Of a stretch of 64,000 nt of DNA, positions 35,524-44,089 are shown in pieces. The position numbers and the translations under genes are program-made. Each line of letters starts with the position of its first letter. Positions within the stretch are counted from its first letter, which is position 1. Below the pieces are notes generated by a model. The model saw only the letters and a program-made list of their open reading frames with translations, made no database searches and was not told where the DNA came from. Source of the stretch: Mongoliitalea daihaiensis (GTDB lineage Bacteria; Bacteroidota; Bacteroidia; Cytophagales; Cyclobacteriaceae); NCBI RefSeq assembly GCF_021596945.1, contig NZ_CP063779.1:3260001-3324000 (forward strand). Reading direction: 5' to 3'.

Positions 35524-36363
35524 ATGCAACGATTGACTTGGATAGTACTTGCTTGGCTCTTGGTTTCTTGTCAAGAAGAAGTTTTTTTAGATCTTCGCAA
35601 TACGGAGCCAATTCCCATTATTGAGGCGGTTTGGACCGATGTCTCACAAATGAATTTTGTTCAATTATCCCGTTCCCGCGATTTTTTTGATGCGGATCCC
35701 AATGAGTTTATTACAGATGCAGAAGTGTTTATTCGAAATAAACGTACCAATGGACGCCTAAATTTTCGATTTTCCGAACAGCTAGGACTGTATTTACCTG
35801 TTAATAATTTTGTTGGATCTATCAATGAATCCTATGAGTTGAATGTGCGTATCGGGGAAAATGAGTACCAATCCGAGGGGACAATCTTACCTCCACCGAC
35901 TTTGGACAGTATCCGATATGAATTTCGGGATCAACGTTTTTTTAGGGAGGAGGGCTATTATTTGACTTTGTATGGAGACATCCCTTTTGTGGATGATAAT
36001 TTTTATCGGATTCGAATCATCCGGAATGACACACTTTTGAACAGTAGAACAGATTATCTTCTATTTGATGATACTTTTGGGACAAATATTCTCAATCAAG
36101 GGTTTGAATTAAACGTTCCTTTCAGAGCCAATGACCGTGTGCGATTGGAATTGTTTCGCTTGAATCGTGATGCATATGAGTATATGAATCAACTGGTGAG
36201 TTTACTTTTCAATGATGGGGGATTATTTTCTCCTCCTCCTCAAAATCCAGTTTCAAATATTCGTCAAGTAAAAGGCAAGGGAATGTTTGGAGGCTATTTC
36301 AAAGTTAGTCCGGTTTTGATTCAGAATGTGGTGATAACCCCGTCAGAACAGGTGGATAATTAG
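35524..36363 (+). CDS. DUF4249 lipoprotein, partner of the TonB receptor
   Basis: 279 residues from the ATG at 35524, 1 bp after the receptor stop; an in-frame TTG at 35512 is less likely. MQRLTWIVLAWLLVSCQEEV is a lipoprotein signal with lipobox LVSC. The mature part is beta-rich, with VEAVWTD-like 'PIIEAVWTDVSQMNFVQLSR' and FITDAEVFIRNKRTN, as in DUF4249. These proteins are regularly encoded next to FecA-like TonB receptors with carboxypeptidase-like domains and probably sit on the receptor like a lid. The ligand is unknown. Confidence 0.85.
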   Translation: MQRLTWIVLAWLLVSCQEEVFLDLRNTEPIPIIEAVWTDVSQMNFVQLSRSRDFFDADPNEFITDAEVFIRNKRTNGRLNFRFSEQLGLYLPVNNFVGSINESYELNVRIGENEYQSEGTILPPPTLDSIRYEFRDQRFFREEGYYLTLYGDIPFVDDNFYRIRIIRNDTLLNSRTDYLLFDDTFGTNILNQGFELNVPFRANDRVRLELFRLNRDAYEYMNQLVSLLFNDGGLFSPPPQNPVSNIRQVKGKGMFGGYFKVSPVLIQNVVITPSEQVDN

Positions 36364-36389
36364 CAATAATATTTCCGTACATTTGCCGC

Positions 36390-37553
36390 ATGCTTAATTA
36401 TGATGAAAAAGGTAAAATAGTTATTACCTGTAAAGACCGCTTTTCTCCTTATTTGGAGGAAGAGGTGATTTCTTTGGGCTTCAAGCCCGTAAAAGTAGAA
36501 CGTACATTTGTTGAGGTATACGGCTCTCTCAATGATTGTATCGATTTGAATCTACATCTTCGGACTGCGAGTCATGTATTATATGAGTTGAAGTCTTTTT
36601 ATTTGCACAAAGCAGATGATATCTATCGTCGGGTGAAAGTTTTGCCTTGGGAAGATTACCTGGAACCTGATACTTATTTTTCTGTAATTTCTACTGTTGA
36701 TAATGAAACAGTCACCAACCCGCTTTTCGTCAATGTACGCATCAAAGATGCCATTGTGGATCGTTTTCGGGAAAAATTCAACAGAAGGCCTGACTCCGGG
36801 TCCAATCTAGATGGTGCCGTTTTACAGTTGTTTTGGAAGGATACGCAGGCTACGCTTTACGTCAACACCTCGGGAGAGACGTTAGCTAAGCATGGCTACA
36901 GAAAAATTCCTGGTCATGCTCCGATGTTGGAAGCCTTAGCTTCAGCAACGATTTTGGCAAGTGGTTGGGATATGATGTCTCCTTTTGTGAATCCCATGTG
37001 TGGATCCGGTACTTTGGCTATTGAAGCAGCTATGATGGCTACTGGCAGGTATCCTGGTTTGCATAGAGATCACTATAGCTTCATGTATTTCAAAGGATAT
37101 GACGATGCTGTCTATCAAAAAATCAAAGCTAAAATGGAGCGAAAGATATTCCGAGCACCCAATTTAAAAATCATAGCCTCTGATATCAGCGAACAAGCGG
37201 TGTTATTCGCCCGTGAGAATGCGGCTATGGCAGGAGTAGAAGAATTGATTGATTTTCAGGTGTGCGATTTCCGTGATACAAATGTTCCGGAAACTGGAGA
37301 AGGACTGGTGTTTTTTAATCCAGAATATGGAGAACGATTAGGTGAAGAGGGAGATTTGGGAGAAGTATATCAGGCGATGGGAGATTTTATGAAACAGCAG
37401 TGCCCGGGTTACATAGGTTTGATTTTTACTGGAAATATGGTTCTTGCAAAAAAGGTTGGTTTACGGACATCTCGAAGGATAGAGTTTTATAACGGGACCA
37501 TCGATTGCAGACTATTAAAATACGATCTTTTTAAAGGGAAAAAGCAGGATTAA
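36390..37553 (+). CDS. THUMP-domain class I RNA methyltransferase, RlmL-like
   Basis: 387 residues. An N-terminal THUMP domain (about 45-165) precedes a class I SAM methyltransferase domain (about 170-385) with SAM motif FVNPMCGSGTLAIEAAMMA and DIS in IIASDISEQAVLFARENA. The catalytic motif IV reads FFNPEYGERLG, with Glu312 where most N2-guanine methyltransferases have the second Pro of NPPYG. The RlmL N-terminal half makes m2G2445 of 23S rRNA; the fused RlmK domain is absent, as expected for Bacteroidota single-domain forms. It is preceded by 26 bp after the DUF4249 gene and followed by a strong terminator. Confidence 0.88.
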   Translation: MLNYDEKGKIVITCKDRFSPYLEEEVISLGFKPVKVERTFVEVYGSLNDCIDLNLHLRTASHVLYELKSFYLHKADDIYRRVKVLPWEDYLEPDTYFSVISTVDNETVTNPLFVNVRIKDAIVDRFREKFNRRPDSGSNLDGAVLQLFWKDTQATLYVNTSGETLAKHGYRKIPGHAPMLEALASATILASGWDMMSPFVNPMCGSGTLAIEAAMMATGRYPGLHRDHYSFMYFKGYDDAVYQKIKAKMERKIFRAPNLKIIASDISEQAVLFARENAAMAGVEELIDFQVCDFRDTNVPETGEGLVFFNPEYGERLGEEGDLGEVYQAMGDFMKQQCPGYIGLIFTGNMVLAKKVGLRTSRRIEFYNGTIDCRLLKYDLFKGKKQD

Positions 37554-37581
37554 TCGAAATAAAATTTTTTTTACTCATTTA

Positions 37582-37614
37582 AAAAGCATTTCACTCGGTG
37601 AAGTGCTTTTTTTT
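37582..37614 (+). terminator. Terminator after the RlmL-like gene
   Basis: AAGCATTTCAC (37584-37594), TCG loop, GTGAAGTGCTT (37598-37608), then a run of T to 37614. The stem is 11 bp with one wobble pair; the A-run before it could make it bidirectional. Confidence 0.85.
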
Positions 37615-37629
37615 ACTAAAAATGTATTA

Positions 37630-37657
37630 GATTGGTTTATTAACAATAACCCCAATC
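37630..37657. promoter_or_regulatory. Inverted repeat before the S8 peptidase start
   Basis: GATTGG (37630-37635) and CCAATC (37652-37657) flank a 16-nt centre that also pairs partly (TTTATT with AATAAC). It ends 3 bp before the ATG and covers the ribosome-binding region. Operator, RNA hairpin and chance are all possible. Confidence 0.3.
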
Positions 37658-37660
37658 TTT

Positions 37661-39223
37661 ATGAATACAAAAATTTTACAATCAATAGCAGGTTTTTTTC
37701 TGCTAGGGATAATGATAGCTTGTTCCAGTGATCCAATGGATGAGCTGATGGTGGAAGAATCTACTTCCAAGGAACTAAATTTGATGACCAAACAGCAAAT
37801 TGATCAGGTCATCTTGGAATCCCTTCGCACAAAAGGGGATTTTTTATGGATGGAACAATCCGTTGAATTAATTTATTCCGCGTTAGTTTTGAGTGACTCG
37901 ACCTTGACGATTGGATACAAACCTGCATCCTTAGACAATGCAAATAGTAGGTTAGGAGTGGATGACCTCTCGGATCCGGCATGGGTGAATGCATCCGAGC
38001 AAATTAAATCGACGGTTTTGGATGTTATGATAGCTCAAAAAAGCCCTCGTTTACGGACCAATGAAGAACTTTTCCAAGTCAATGAATTTTTACCATATAT
38101 AGAGGTGAAAGTCGATGCACTAGAAGTTTTAAAGAGACTTAAAAATATGGGAGAACTTCGCTACATGGAGCCTTTGAGTTATCAATTCAATTATGAGTTG
38201 CTAAATACAGTCCAAGAAGATGCACGGATCGTGTCTTCTAAAGGCTGTTCCAATGATCCGGAAGTTAATCTTCCGGCTTCAGATTTTTCAGTGATCAGCC
38301 CCAATGCCAAATCATCTTGGAATTATCCTTACATGGGGATTAACAATGCTTGGTCTTTGTCTACAGGTAGTGGGATTACCGTAGGAGTGATTGATACAGG
38401 ACTGTCACCAAGTCAGCCTATGATGAACAATAGCTTTAATAGCGGTGCTTCATCCGGGCGTACAGTGGAAAAGTTTGGGACCTATCAGACAGGTTCTTGG
38501 TGGTGGAAGCGTTACGATGGTCCCGATGATCAATGTGGCCATGGAACTGCTATGGCAGGGGTGATTGCCTCCCCAAGAAATTCGGTAGGAAATGCCGTTG
38601 GAGTAGCTTATAATTCAAACTTAATTTCTGTTAGAGGAACTGAAGATGTTGTAATTGATTCAGGAAATGAAAAAGATGGTGTTTCAGAAGCGCTTGTTTT
38701 GTTGGGTAATCGATCGGATGTCCGGATAATCAGTATGTCTATTGGAGATGTTTTTTCAAACTCAAAGGTGGCAGATGCTATTCGATTTGCCCATAACAGA
38801 GGGAAATTGATTTTTGCAGCGGCGGGAACCTCTACCTCTTGGACCAATTGGTTTGGTGTGATTTTTCCTGCAAATATGGCAGAAACTGTTGCTGTAACCG
38901 GTATCAAGGAAGCTGCTTTTTATCAGCGTTGTGATACCTGTCATTCTGGAAGTATGGTTGATTTTACCGTGATCATGGAGAGAGGTGGAACCAATAACCA
39001 TCCACTTACCACAGCTAATTATAGCAATGACCCTGCAATGGTGGGCGGTTCTTCTGTAGCAACTGCAACTGCGGCTGGAATTGCAGCACTTGTCTGGGCT
39101 AGAAATCCCAATTGGAATAGAACGCAGGTATTACAGCGAATGGCTTCTACTGCTCATCTTTTCCCAAATAGAAATAGTCAGTTTGGTTGGGGATTATTGA
39201 ATGCTGCTGCTGCTGTACAGTAA
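37661..39223 (+). CDS. S8 subtilisin-like serine peptidase lipoprotein
   Basis: 520 residues. A lipoprotein signal (lipobox MIACSS, Cys21) is followed by a propeptide-like region to about 215. The peptidase domain has catalytic Asp245 (VIDTGLS), His294 (CGHGTAMAGVIAS) and Ser465 (VGGSSVATATAAG). The usual oxyanion Asn (AAAGN) is replaced: the segment reads FAAAGTSTSW with Thr390. The protein probably sits lipid-anchored at the outer membrane or periplasm. Activity is uncertain because of the substitution, although the triad is complete. An inverted repeat (GATTGG/CCAATC) lies just before the start codon. Confidence 0.85.
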   Translation: MNTKILQSIAGFFLLGIMIACSSDPMDELMVEESTSKELNLMTKQQIDQVILESLRTKGDFLWMEQSVELIYSALVLSDSTLTIGYKPASLDNANSRLGVDDLSDPAWVNASEQIKSTVLDVMIAQKSPRLRTNEELFQVNEFLPYIEVKVDALEVLKRLKNMGELRYMEPLSYQFNYELLNTVQEDARIVSSKGCSNDPEVNLPASDFSVISPNAKSSWNYPYMGINNAWSLSTGSGITVGVIDTGLSPSQPMMNNSFNSGASSGRTVEKFGTYQTGSWWWKRYDGPDDQCGHGTAMAGVIASPRNSVGNAVGVAYNSNLISVRGTEDVVIDSGNEKDGVSEALVLLGNRSDVRIISMSIGDVFSNSKVADAIRFAHNRGKLIFAAAGTSTSWTNWFGVIFPANMAETVAVTGIKEAAFYQRCDTCHSGSMVDFTVIMERGGTNNHPLTTANYSNDPAMVGGSSVATATAAGIAALVWARNPNWNRTQVLQRMASTAHLFPNRNSQFGWGLLNAAAAVQ

Positions 39224-39259
39224 CTTTTGGTTTTTTATTTGCATAAGTTTAAAAAACCT

Positions 39260-39300
39260 CAGCCCACATGCCCTTAGTATACTAATGGGTTTGTGGGCTG
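39260..39300. terminator. Convergent terminator hairpin (S8 peptidase / M28 peptidase)
   Basis: CAGCCCACA (39260-39268) pairs perfectly with TGTGGGCTG (39292-39300). The inner part has CCC/GGG around the 12-bp palindrome TTAGTATACTAA. On the minus strand the hairpin is followed by AGGTTTTTT, so it probably ends readthrough from both convergent genes. Confidence 0.75.
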
Positions 39301-39340
39301 ATTATTTTATTATCTCAATGTAGAGCAATTTAAGCTAGGT

Positions 39341-41440
39341 CTAAAGCATTGAGCTGATTTTTTCAATTCTAGTTTGGAGTTCGTTGATAGCACTCGCATA
39401 ACGGGTATCCCATTCTTCAAGACGATCTGATGATTTCAATTCAATTTCATATTGGATACCAGGAAGAATCCACGATGCGTAACCACTGAATGGGTCATTT
39501 GCAGCATACAATGAACGGTACCAACTGCCAAAATACATTCCTTTGGGATCAATAAAAGCTTTTTCCAGTTGAAGCAGAGCCTGATTGATTTGTTGTGCTT
39601 TTTTACTATCTAAACTGTTAGATGCAAGAGAAGTGGCTATTTTTTCATCCAAACTTTCGGCAGCTGATTTCATAGAAGCTATTGCGGCTCTTGACTGCTC
39701 AAATCCCATAAATACAGGATGAAAGTTTTTAATACCTCGCTCAGCATTGGTAAAATGTCCATCCAAATCTTTTGCATATCTGGATACTTGATAAGGAATC
39801 ACATCGGCATTGGCAAGACGCAAACTCATGATTCCTACCAGCTGTTCAACAGCACCACCCATTTTGAAACTTGGGTCAGCGAATTTTTCGTAAAAATGAA
39901 GATTATCATAATTGGTATGGTAAAGCGTTGGACCACCAGCTCCTCCACTAATAGAAGGAATACCTACATGCATATAAAAAGCGATATGATCGGATCCTCC
40001 TCCAAGGTTCCCAATGGTTGGTTCATCTCTTCGTCCAGCCCAAACTTGGTACACTGTTTTGGCGGAATCAGGAAAACTGACCGCTTTAGCCGATTCCATA
40101 ATTACCTTTTTCAAAGTAGGTGAAGCGGAAGCTCCAAAATTTCTACCGGCTACTGCCGCATCCAAATTGATGTAGGCTACTGCTTTGGCACTTAATTGAT
40201 CTCTGAATTGCTCTACCCATTCGGTAGAACCAATCACGCCGTGCTCTTCTGCATCCCAATGGGCAATCATAATCGAACGGGCAGGAGTGAAGCCTTCTTC
40301 AACTAATTTCCCTAATGTTTCACTCAGGGATAGCAACATGGCTGTACCAGAGTTGGGATCTGTCGAACCAAAGCTCCATGCATCATAATGGCAACCAAGG
40401 ATTACCCACTCGTCTGGGAACTGATTTCCCTTAACTGTACCAATTACATTATTCGCACGAACAAATCCTTTGTCCTGATGCACTTTGAGGCGTACTTTCA
40501 AATCTGGACCACCTTCTAATCGGTAGGTATAGGGTAAGCCTCCTTGCCAGCCACTTGGTACTGGTTTCCCAGTCATTCTTCCGATGATTTCTTTGGCTGA
40601 ACCATAGGATATTGGAGTCACAGGAATGGTGTGTAAACCAACTTCCTCAGGTTTCAGCCGCTTTACTTTCGTTTTGCTATCCAAGGGAAGGGCAGGCTCA
40701 AAAGGAGTCAAGGCATCTCCTGTCCAATCTACTGTAAGTAAAGATCCACGCTGAATAGAGCTTTCATTGTAAAATATCCCCTCTGGGTATACCAAACCTC
40801 TTGCATAGCCGGAGTCCCCTGGGTCCGTGAAGATGATTAAGCCAGCCGCACCATTTTCCTCGGCAAATTTGGCTTTAAAGCCCCGAAAATTCCCTCCGTA
40901 CCTCGCTAAAACTATTTTACCTTTGATATCAATTCCTAAATCTTTTAACCGTTCAAAATCGGCTTTTGTACCGTAATTTGCATACACTACTTCCGCAGTA
41001 ACATCGCCGTTGCCTGTAAAAGCATTCCAGCCTTTCCATAGCTCTGGATGTGCAGAGTAGGGATCTTCTTCCAAGATATTTTCCTGTTGGTTGAGAGGCA
41101 TGCGTATTGGGGTTACCAACTCTATGAGAGATTCACCCGAACCAATAGGCAAGTATACATCATAGGGATAAACCTGAACATCCAGACCTGCTTTTTTCAT
41201 GGTTTCTACCATGTAGTCCTTAACTTTTTCATTGGCAACAGAACCTGCGGGATGGGGATCAGAGGTGATTTTCTCCAAGTGTTTTCGGAAAGATGAAAAG
41301 TCTACAGTTTGTAAAAACTTAGTTTCTGTTGATTGTTGCTTTTCCAAATTAGACTGTTTAAAACCGTCTACTTGCTGAGCGCAGAGGGTACCTCCCGTGA
41401 GTAAAATCGGGATTAAAAATTGGTAAAATGTATTTTTCAT
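39341..41440 (-). CDS. Secreted M28 zinc aminopeptidase with PA domain (GCPII-like)
   Basis: 699 residues from the ATG at 41440, which opens a clear signal peptide (MKNTFYQFLIPILL... LCAQ). An upstream in-frame ATG at 41494 lies on top of the likely -7 element and is rejected. A PA domain (KGKIVLARYGGNFRGFKA, about residues 110-260) is inserted before the M28 catalytic part. Zinc ligands can be read in LGCHYDAWSFGSTDPNSGTA (His, Asp), WDAEEHGVIGSTEW (Glu-Glu) and GGGSDHIAFYMHVGIPS (the last His in YHTNYDN). A C-terminal TFR dimer-like domain (about 560-690) completes the GCPII plan. It cleaves peptides or acyl-amino acids outside the inner membrane. Confidence 0.9.
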   Translation of the reverse strand: MKNTFYQFLIPILLTGGTLCAQQVDGFKQSNLEKQQSTETKFLQTVDFSSFRKHLEKITSDPHPAGSVANEKVKDYMVETMKKAGLDVQVYPYDVYLPIGSGESLIELVTPIRMPLNQQENILEEDPYSAHPELWKGWNAFTGNGDVTAEVVYANYGTKADFERLKDLGIDIKGKIVLARYGGNFRGFKAKFAEENGAAGLIIFTDPGDSGYARGLVYPEGIFYNESSIQRGSLLTVDWTGDALTPFEPALPLDSKTKVKRLKPEEVGLHTIPVTPISYGSAKEIIGRMTGKPVPSGWQGGLPYTYRLEGGPDLKVRLKVHQDKGFVRANNVIGTVKGNQFPDEWVILGCHYDAWSFGSTDPNSGTAMLLSLSETLGKLVEEGFTPARSIMIAHWDAEEHGVIGSTEWVEQFRDQLSAKAVAYINLDAAVAGRNFGASASPTLKKVIMESAKAVSFPDSAKTVYQVWAGRRDEPTIGNLGGGSDHIAFYMHVGIPSISGGAGGPTLYHTNYDNLHFYEKFADPSFKMGGAVEQLVGIMSLRLANADVIPYQVSRYAKDLDGHFTNAERGIKNFHPVFMGFEQSRAAIASMKSAAESLDEKIATSLASNSLDSKKAQQINQALLQLEKAFIDPKGMYFGSWYRSLYAANDPFSGYASWILPGIQYEIELKSSDRLEEWDTRYASAINELQTRIEKISSML

Positions 41441-41491
41441 AGGTATTCGTATGTGAAAGTGAATGATACATGCTTTTATGAAGCAGTTGAA

Positions 41492-41499
41492 CAAATATA
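41492..41499 (-). promoter_or_regulatory. -7 element of the M28 peptidase gene
   Basis: TATATTTG on the minus strand (41499 to 41492) is a full TAnnTTTG match. It sits about 52 bp upstream of the chosen start and supports it over the longer frame. No good -33 TTG is seen at the expected distance. Confidence 0.5.
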
Positions 41500-41684
41500 G
41501 TTTTCTTGAAGAGTCTTTGTGTAAAATATTGTTAAAAAGTCAGATTTTGGGAACAAAGGTTGATTTGGGGAGGAAATGGTGATTGGATAGGATGCCTTTG
41601 ACTCATCAAATAGGTGTATACCCAATACGCAACCAATGGAGTGACAACCCTATTTTTGGCAGTAAACATGAGCTACGTCTATAC

Positions 41685-42698
41685 TCACAATCCTTGCCTG
41701 CTCCGATTAGAAAATACGGTTAAAATACTCAATAAGACATAAGGGTATCCAACAGTTTGGGGAAGTAATAAGAGGATGAGGGTTAGCATCAGGGGATAGC
41801 CGACCAAGCCAATGACAAATTTGAAGGTTGCGTAAAACACATGATCTTCGATGGTTGGTTGAATTCTTTTCCAAAGCAGCCAAAGGGGCCAATGGATGAG
41901 CCGAAAAAGTTTTTTACTCCATAAAACTCCTTCATGTCTTGGACTCACAGGCTTTAGATGGTCTTTTTCTAGCGCTATTTTAACTTGAGAAGGATTGCTT
42001 AGACTAATTGATCGATCAATCAAGGCTTGCAAATAATTATGATAATTTTCTTCGGGTATCTGGGTTACTAAGGGTTTTAAGGCCTCTTGAGTGACTCTCA
42101 TTAATTGATCGTGGTTATGAAGGTATGGTTTTACTGGTATTTCTTTTCCAATCCATATCCCCACATCTGCTCCTGAATGGGAATGATTGCTATAATTGAT
42201 TCCAACAGGAAGAATGATTAGATCCAATTCAGGAAATCGTTCCAATGTTTGGAAGGCAATACGGGTAAACCCTTTTTTTAATGAGCGAATGTTACGTTCG
42301 TGACTGTGTCCACCTTCAGCAAAAATAAGTATTGAACCCAATTGGGAGAGTATGGATATAGACTGATCAAAAGTTTCATTGTTTTTATCCATGTTGTGCT
42401 TGCCATCGCGAACCCGATAGACCGGTATCATGCGGATGAACCTCAATAGGCGATTTGCAATAGGGTTTTTGAATGCAGATGCTCGGGTAAGAAAATGTGG
42501 TTTCAAATTTGTCTGTGTAGCCACGATCAACGGATCAATCAAGGCGTTTTGATGATTGGCTACGATAATGACAGCTTTTCTTCGGGGAAGAAACTCTTTT
42601 CCTTCTAGATGAATTTTTCGATAAAAAATAAATAAAGCAAATTTGACTGTCAGCCTAAGCGCCCAATTAAAAAGACTTTTCATCTGTAAATCATTCAT
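41685..42698 (-). CDS. Lysophospholipid acyltransferase (PlsC superfamily)
   Basis: 337 residues from the ATG at 42698, which is 5 bp after the stop of the upstream BASS gene; a Met five codons later is also possible. The longer frame reaching 42797 would lie inside that gene. The acyltransferase motif is VANHQNALIDPLIVA, with spacing HX5D, as in the GPAT/DHAPAT-like subgroup. The second and third blocks are IPVYRVRDGKHNMDKN and FAEGGHSHERNIRSLKKGFTRIA. Two hydrophobic segments near the C-terminus (about 265-325) anchor it in the membrane. It is the last gene of the operon that starts with the hybrid kinase. Confidence 0.82.
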   Translation of the reverse strand: MNDLQMKSLFNWALRLTVKFALFIFYRKIHLEGKEFLPRRKAVIIVANHQNALIDPLIVATQTNLKPHFLTRASAFKNPIANRLLRFIRMIPVYRVRDGKHNMDKNNETFDQSISILSQLGSILIFAEGGHSHERNIRSLKKGFTRIAFQTLERFPELDLIILPVGINYSNHSHSGADVGIWIGKEIPVKPYLHNHDQLMRVTQEALKPLVTQIPEENYHNYLQALIDRSISLSNPSQVKIALEKDHLKPVSPRHEGVLWSKKLFRLIHWPLWLLWKRIQPTIEDHVFYATFKFVIGLVGYPLMLTLILLLLPQTVGYPYVLLSILTVFSNRSRQGL

Positions 42699-42703
42699 GA
42701 ATG

Positions 42704-43627
42704 CTAAGTTTCTGTTTTTTGAAAGACCACTTCTCGAACATCTTTCCATCCCAAAGCAATGCTCATACCAGAAATAATATGCCAAATTCCCCACCAAGCT
42801 GCGATAATTGCCATTCCTCCGAGACCATCAAAATAGGTGAAAATCAAAACCAAAGCCAAGCCTGAATTTTGAATTCCTGTTTCTATGGTCAAGGTTTTTG
42901 TATCAGCCAAAGGTAATCGTGCAAGTTTAGCTAAGCTAAAGCCGGCTACCAAAGCCACCAAATTGTGAGCAAGTACCCAAAAAAAGATGAGTCCAATAAA
43001 TTGAAGAAATAAATTGTAATTTCCTAAAAATGCAATTACCACAAAGGCTGCAAAAATTAAGATACTTACTGGTTTTAAAATTTTACTTAAACGTTTAGCC
43101 CGTGTTGGATAGTAAGTATTGATATACATCCCGAGCATCAATGGGATACCTAATATGAGAGCAACTGTTTGAAAAACTTCAAAGTAAGAGAGCGAAATGC
43201 TTTTAAGTAAAGCACTGGAAGGCTCGTAAAAGCTAGCCCATAGCGCAAAGTTTAAAGGGGTGATAAAGATTGAAAAAGCAGTGGAAAATGCCGTGAGGGA
43301 TACCGATAAAGCAGTGTTTCCTTTAGCAAGATGAGTCATAAAATTTGAAACATTTCCACCAGGACAAGCTGCCACCAAGAACATACCCAACGCAACAGAG
43401 GGAGGAACTTGAATGAGTTGAACCAAGATCCATGTAAGGAAAGGTAAAAAAAAGAATTGAGAAATAATCCCTACAAAAAAAGCCTTTGGATTTTTACCTA
43501 TATATTTGAAATCACTCACTTTAAGATCAAGCGCAACACCAAACATAATGATCGCTAAGGATAAATTAAGTAAAAAAAGCGAATCCTGATTAAAGTTAAG
43601 CACACTTGTGTCCAAGTTTTCCTTCAT
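42704..43627 (-). CDS. Bile acid:sodium symporter (BASS) family transporter
   Basis: 307 residues with nine or ten membrane helices. The first crossover reads LVAACPGGNVSNFMTHLAKGNTALSVSLT and the second TIETGIQNSGLALVLIF, both BASS hallmarks. The closest layout is the bacterial sodium-organic-anion group; the substrate is unknown. It overlaps the response-regulator gene by 4 bp and precedes the acyltransferase by 5 bp, so it is part of the kinase operon. This makes it a candidate target or sensory partner of the signalling proteins. A second, more distant BASS protein is encoded at 18607. Confidence 0.88.
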   Translation of the reverse strand: MKENLDTSVLNFNQDSLFLLNLSLAIIMFGVALDLKVSDFKYIGKNPKAFFVGIISQFFFLPFLTWILVQLIQVPPSVALGMFLVAACPGGNVSNFMTHLAKGNTALSVSLTAFSTAFSIFITPLNFALWASFYEPSSALLKSISLSYFEVFQTVALILGIPLMLGMYINTYYPTRAKRLSKILKPVSILIFAAFVVIAFLGNYNLFLQFIGLIFFWVLAHNLVALVAGFSLAKLARLPLADTKTLTIETGIQNSGLALVLIFTYFDGLGGMAIIAAWWGIWHIISGMSIALGWKDVREVVFQKTET

Positions 43628-44025
43628 TGCAAGAAGTCTTTCAGAGCAGTTTTTTCGATTAAATCCCTCATGTGTTTGTTAGAAAAAGGTTTTTCAATGT
43701 AAGCTAGAATATTGGAGTATTCTTCACTTTTTTTGTGGTCATGCAGATTGATAGAAGAAGTGACCACTACTACATCAGTAATCGAAGTCAAGTCTTTTTC
43801 CACTAGTTGATCCATGAAAGACCAACCATTCATTCCATCCATATAAATATCCAAAAAAACATAAAATTTCGCATAGGAATTTTGATTGTTTGATATGTAT
43901 TCCAACGCCTGACTACAATTTTCAAACTTTTCTGGTGTTTTTCCTATCCCATTTTTTTTCAATAACTGCTCATGTAAGTGTAAAAAGACATTATCATCGT
44001 CGACAATAAGTAGTTCGTAATTCAT
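43624..44025 (-). CDS. Single-domain response regulator (CheY-like)
   Basis: 133 residues from the ATG at 44025 (MNYELLIVDDD); the frame opens earlier at 44097 but those 24 residues precede the receiver fold and overlap the upstream gene. Receiver signatures are DDD at 9-11, phospho-acceptor Asp59 (YVFLDIYMDGMNG), Thr89 (VVVTSS) and Lys112 (YIEKPFS). There is no output domain. It could be an end acceptor or a shuttle in a phosphorelay with the hybrid kinase and the REC-HisKA-like protein encoded just upstream. It overlaps the BASS transporter gene by 4 bp. Confidence 0.88.
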   Translation of the reverse strand: MNYELLIVDDDNVFLHLHEQLLKKNGIGKTPEKFENCSQALEYISNNQNSYAKFYVFLDIYMDGMNGWSFMDQLVEKDLTSITDVVVVTSSINLHDHKKSEEYSNILAYIEKPFSNKHMRDLIEKTALKDFLQ

Positions 44026-44089
44026 AAGTGTTTTAGTAAGAGCCCTTAGGATAGGGTGATTATGAGTTAAATGTATGAAATTTGTAAAC

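Noticed and set aside
36378-36385. TACATTTG, a -7 match before the RlmL-like gene
   Set aside because: It ends 4 bp before the ATG and has no -33 TTG; transcription would start at or after the ATG.
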